Assembly: GCA_905236615.1 (NCBI GenBank)
Contig: CAJORC010000322.1
Location: 1-9,015 of the forward strand
Direction: 5' to 3'
Length of the DNA stretch: 9,015 nucleotides
Origin: an uncultured Lachnospiraceae bacterium
GTDB lineage: Bacteria; Bacillota; Clostridia; Lachnospirales; Lachnospiraceae
Position numbers and translations under genes: made by a program. Below, in pieces: positions 6,926 to 9,015 of this stretch (positions are counted from its first letter, which is position 1; each line of letters opens with the position of its first letter). The notes beneath the pieces were generated by a model. That model searched no databases, was not told the origin of the DNA, and saw only the letters and a list, made by a program, of their open reading frames with translations.

Positions 6926-6953
6926 ATTGTAACACTTTTTACGATAGGTTAAA
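6926..6953 (-). promoter_or_regulatory. Possible promoter of the regulator gene
   Basis: On the minus strand TACAAT (6931-6926) matches the -10 consensus at five of six bases. The best -35 partner is TTTAAC (6953-6948) with a 16-base spacer, a poor match at three of six. Transcription would start near 6919, giving a leader of about 25 bases that contains the ribosome binding site. The -35 region lies inside the inverted repeat, so a protein bound there would block it. Confidence 0.4.
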
Positions 6954-6961
6954 AGCCTATC
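6943..6961. promoter_or_regulatory. 19-bp inverted repeat, candidate operator
   Basis: GATAGG (6943-6948) and CCTATC (6956-6961) are perfect inverted arms around a 7-base AT-rich centre. The element lies between the divergent genes, overlaps the probable -35 region of the regulator's promoter, and ends 7 bases before the -35 of the rightward promoter. That position suits a site for the adjacent helix-turn-helix regulator. The centre is too A/T rich and the arms too short for a convincing terminator, and no T-run follows on either strand. Confidence 0.5.
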
Positions 6962-6968
6962 CTTATTA

Positions 6969-6998
6969 TTGACGGTCATAGAAGAAAAGTTATATTAT
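6969..6998 (+). promoter_or_regulatory. Sigma-A-like promoter of the FepB-like importer
   Basis: The -35 TTGACG (6969-6974) matches TTGACA at five of six. The -10 is TATATT (6991-6996, 16-base spacer) or TATTAT (6993-6998, 18-base spacer), each five of six. Transcription would begin near 7003-7005, just before the GAAAGG ribosome binding site at 7006-7011, so the leader is very short and leaves no room for a riboswitch. The inverted repeat at 6943-6961 lies immediately upstream. Confidence 0.6.
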
Positions 6999-7020
6999 AT
7001 TTCGTGAAAGGTTATATTGT

Positions 7021-8139
7021 ATGAGATTGAAATTTTTTCTGGGCGCGATATTGATATCTTCTGTGCTGGTGACAGGCTGTACCGCTGAAACTACGGCGGA
7101 GAAAGAGGGCGGGAGTCTTGTTCTTTTAACAGAGGAAAAGCCTGAGATAGCAGAAGGGTTTACTATATACAAATATGAAGGCGGTTACAGGAAGATATCC
7201 GTTAAGGATGATGGAAGAGAATATCTGATGATCCCTGAGGGGAAAGAAATACCGTCTGACACAGAAGGTGCTTTTCCGATAAAGGAACCTTTGAATAATA
7301 TATATCTTGCGGCATCAGCGGTCATGTGCCAGTTTGATGCTGTAAACGAAACGGGACGGATACGTTTTTCGGGGATAGATGATGATGAATGGACCATACA
7401 GTCTGCGATAGATGCGGTAAAGAGCGGACAGATGGAATACTGCGGAAATTATGCATCTCCCGATTATGAATATCTGGCATCGGAGGGCTGTGATCTGGCA
7501 GTGGAGAATCTTATGGTGCTTCACAAAAGCGAGGTCATAGAAAAGCTTGAGGCGCTGGGAATTCCTGTTTTTATTGACCGTTCTTCGTCAGAGGAGGATC
7601 CTCTCGGACGCACCGAATGGGTAAAAGTATACGGAACACTTACCGGAAAAGAAAAAGAAGCAGATGAAGCATTTGAAAAGCAGAAGAAAGCAGTTGATGA
7701 GCTTAAAGGTCTTGGAAAGACCGGGAAGACAGTAGCCTGCTTTTATATAGCTTCAACAGGCCAGGTCGTGGTTCCGAAGTCGGGGGAAGCATTGGCAGGA
7801 ATGATAGAAATGGCCGGAGGAGACTATATTTTTTCAGACCTTAAAGATGACAGTGCGCGTTCGACAGTAAAAATGCCTATGGAAGAGTTTCTTCTGAAGG
7901 CAAAAGAAGCGGATATCCTGCTTTATGACGGGGCTATCGTGGCTGTTTCGGATAAATCGGAGCTTCTTGATAAAAGCAGGCTTTTATCGTCTTTTAAGGC
8001 AGTCAGGGAAGATAATGTCTGGTATATGGAAGATTCGCTTTATCAGAACGCTTCCAAAACCGGAGATATAGTCAGGAATTTAAGACTGATGCTTGAAAAT
8101 GATAACAGCGGGGATTATATAAGAAAACTTGATGAATAA
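7021..8139 (+). CDS. ABC transporter substrate-binding lipoprotein, FepB/BtuF-like (metal-complex uptake)
   Basis: This is the extracellular binding subunit of an importer for a chelated metal such as a ferric siderophore, heme or cobalamin. The signal peptide MRLKFFLGAILISSVLVTGC places the lipidated Cys at residue 20, with a short linker after it. The family's features follow in order: EPLNNIYLAASAVMCQFDAV in the first lobe, YCGNYASPDYEYL at 140-152, EGCDLAVENLMVLH, LGIPVFIDRSS, and PLGRTEWVKVYG at 194-200 with the charged R and E often seen near the ligand. After these come a long inter-lobe helix (about 207-237) and the second lobe with GEALAGMIEMAGGDYIFSDL. At 372 residues it is slightly long, mainly because of an extended N-terminal region before the first lobe. 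GAAAGG ends 9 bases before the ATG. The permease gene overlaps its end by 8 bases. The class is well supported. The ligand is not determined; iron-siderophore or heme is my preference from the neighbouring importer. Confidence 0.9.
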   Translation: MRLKFFLGAILISSVLVTGCTAETTAEKEGGSLVLLTEEKPEIAEGFTIYKYEGGYRKISVKDDGREYLMIPEGKEIPSDTEGAFPIKEPLNNIYLAASAVMCQFDAVNETGRIRFSGIDDDEWTIQSAIDAVKSGQMEYCGNYASPDYEYLASEGCDLAVENLMVLHKSEVIEKLEALGIPVFIDRSSSEEDPLGRTEWVKVYGTLTGKEKEADEAFEKQKKAVDELKGLGKTGKTVACFYIASTGQVVVPKSGEALAGMIEMAGGDYIFSDLKDDSARSTVKMPMEEFLLKAKEADILLYDGAIVAVSDKSELLDKSRLLSSFKAVREDNVWYMEDSLYQNASKTGDIVRNLRLMLENDNSGDYIRKLDE

Positions 8140-9015
8140 AAACAGGTTCCTCATAACAGAATACATAGTCCTTCTGGCGGCGGTACTGCTGCTTTTCTTT
8201 CTGTCACTGTCAATTGGAAGTGTCAGAGTTGATCTATTTTCACCGCTTGATCTGACCGGGAAACAGATAATTTATGAAATACGACTTCCGAGGGTAGTGC
8301 TTGCTGCAGCATCGGGAGGTGCACTGGCGATATCGGGATATCTTTTACAGACATTTTTCCGGAATCCGATAGCCGGTCCATATGTTCTGGGAATATCGTC
8401 CGGCGCTAAAATGATGGCGGCCATAATGATGATAATCGTAACCAAAGCCGGACAGGTGGTACTGTCGCTGGAGATGATGGCTGCGTCTTTCATGGGAGCG
8501 ATGATATCAACTGCGGTCATAGTCATTCTGTCATTCAGGATAAGACGCATGGAAGTGCTTCTTGTTGCCGGGATCATGATGTCTTATATATGCAGTGCGG
8601 TGACGGAATTTATCGTAACTTTTGCGGATGAATCATCAATCGTGAATCTTCACGGCTGGTCACAGGGAAGCTTTTCGGGTGCGGCTTTTCCGGGGAGCGG
8701 TGAAATGGCAGTATTTGTGACGGTTATCTCTTTTGCGGTGTTTCTTTTGTCAAAACCATTGGAAGCTTACCGGATAGGGGAGATTTATGCCAGATCCATG
8801 GGAATAAATTTAAGGGCTTTCCAGCTTCTTATAATAATTCTTTCAAGTCTGCTTTCGGCTGCTGTGACAGCATTCGCCGGACCGGTATCATTTATCGGGA
8901 TCGCAGTACCTTTTATGTTGAGAAAGATTATGAAGACCACAAGACCGCTTCATGTTATTCCTGCGCTTTTCCTGATGGGTGCCTTTATAACGATGGCCTG
9001 TGATCTTATTGCAAG
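8132..9015 (+). CDS. FecCD/BtuC-family ABC importer permease (3' truncated by window end)
   Basis: The frame is open from the ATG at 8132 to the edge, giving 294 residues of a family usually about 330-350 long, so 40-55 are missing. This is the membrane subunit paired with the FepB-like binding protein. Diagnostic segments are present: a first membrane helix at about 11-29, IRLPRVVLAAASGGALAISG from residue 50 (RLPR at 51-54), LLQTFFRNPIAGPYVLGISS followed by GA (71-92), FAGPVSFIGIAVPFMLRK near 248-265, and IPALFLMGAFITMACDLIA at the end. The segment usually read as VPHxxR here has Phe at 261 instead of His. The start overlaps the previous stop by 8 bases and has no strong ribosome binding site (the nearest purine run is AAGAAAA), so translation probably depends on coupling. 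An ATPase gene would be expected downstream of the window. Confidence 0.92.
   Translation, partial: MNKNRFLITEYIVLLAAVLLLFFLSLSIGSVRVDLFSPLDLTGKQIIYEIRLPRVVLAAASGGALAISGYLLQTFFRNPIAGPYVLGISSGAKMMAAIMMIIVTKAGQVVLSLEMMAASFMGAMISTAVIVILSFRIRRMEVLLVAGIMMSYICSAVTEFIVTFADESSIVNLHGWSQGSFSGAAFPGSGEMAVFVTVISFAVFLLSKPLEAYRIGEIYARSMGINLRAFQLLIIILSSLLSAAVTAFAGPVSFIGIAVPFMLRKIMKTTRPLHVIPALFLMGAFITMACDLIA

Noticed and set aside
6989..7018. Direct repeat of GTTATATT (6989-6996 and 7011-7018), 22 bases apart, as a regulatory site
   Set aside because: The 8-base A/T-rich word is expected by chance in such a region, and one copy coincides with the -10 box; the inverted repeat is the stronger operator candidate.

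Overview
The window looks like a chromosomal stretch from a Gram-positive anaerobe of the Clostridia, most likely a Lachnospiraceae-type gut or rumen bacterium. The grounds are moderate GC, strong AGGAGG-type ribosome binding sites, a TTG start, lipoprotein signal peptides with an A/E/T/S-rich linker, and binding proteins and regulators of a style common in that family. This is inference from style; no marker gene is present.

Layout. (1) Positions 1-1059, + strand: the 3' end of a gene encoding a Q/E/R-rich tandem repeat protein (array at 1-186), then a 254-residue protein I do not recognise. (2) Positions 1090-5443, + strand: a compact four-gene cluster. It encodes a lipoprotein substrate-binding protein of the ferric-iron/FbpA-like class, a fused two-domain permease, a short ATPase, and a membrane-anchored seven-repeat beta-propeller of the sensor (Reg_prop-like) type. 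Spacing is tight and two junctions overlap. (3) Positions 5448-6893, - strand: a 481-residue regulator with two helix-turn-helix segments, convergent with the propeller gene. (4) Positions 6894-7020: a divergent regulatory region with a good sigma-A-like promoter facing right, a weaker one facing left, and a 19-bp inverted repeat between them. (5) Positions 7021-9015, + strand: a second, unrelated ABC importer of the siderophore/heme/cobalamin (FepB/BtuF with FecCD/BtuC) class. It has a lipoprotein binding protein and a permease cut off by the window end.

Working together (inference). Two importers of different families, both commonly used for iron or metal-complex uptake, flank one regulator. 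The regulator sits head-to-head with the second importer, and the inverted repeat overlaps its own probable -35 region, so it probably controls itself and the second importer. The propeller protein, translationally coupled to the first importer's ATPase, is the least expected member. It is predicted to lie outside the membrane and could sense or bind a ligand for the importer. Substrates cannot be fixed from sequence: the first binding protein lacks the adjacent tyrosine pair of classical FbpA. No RNA genes, insertion sequences or CRISPR arrays were seen, and there is no gene-free stretch over 130 bases.
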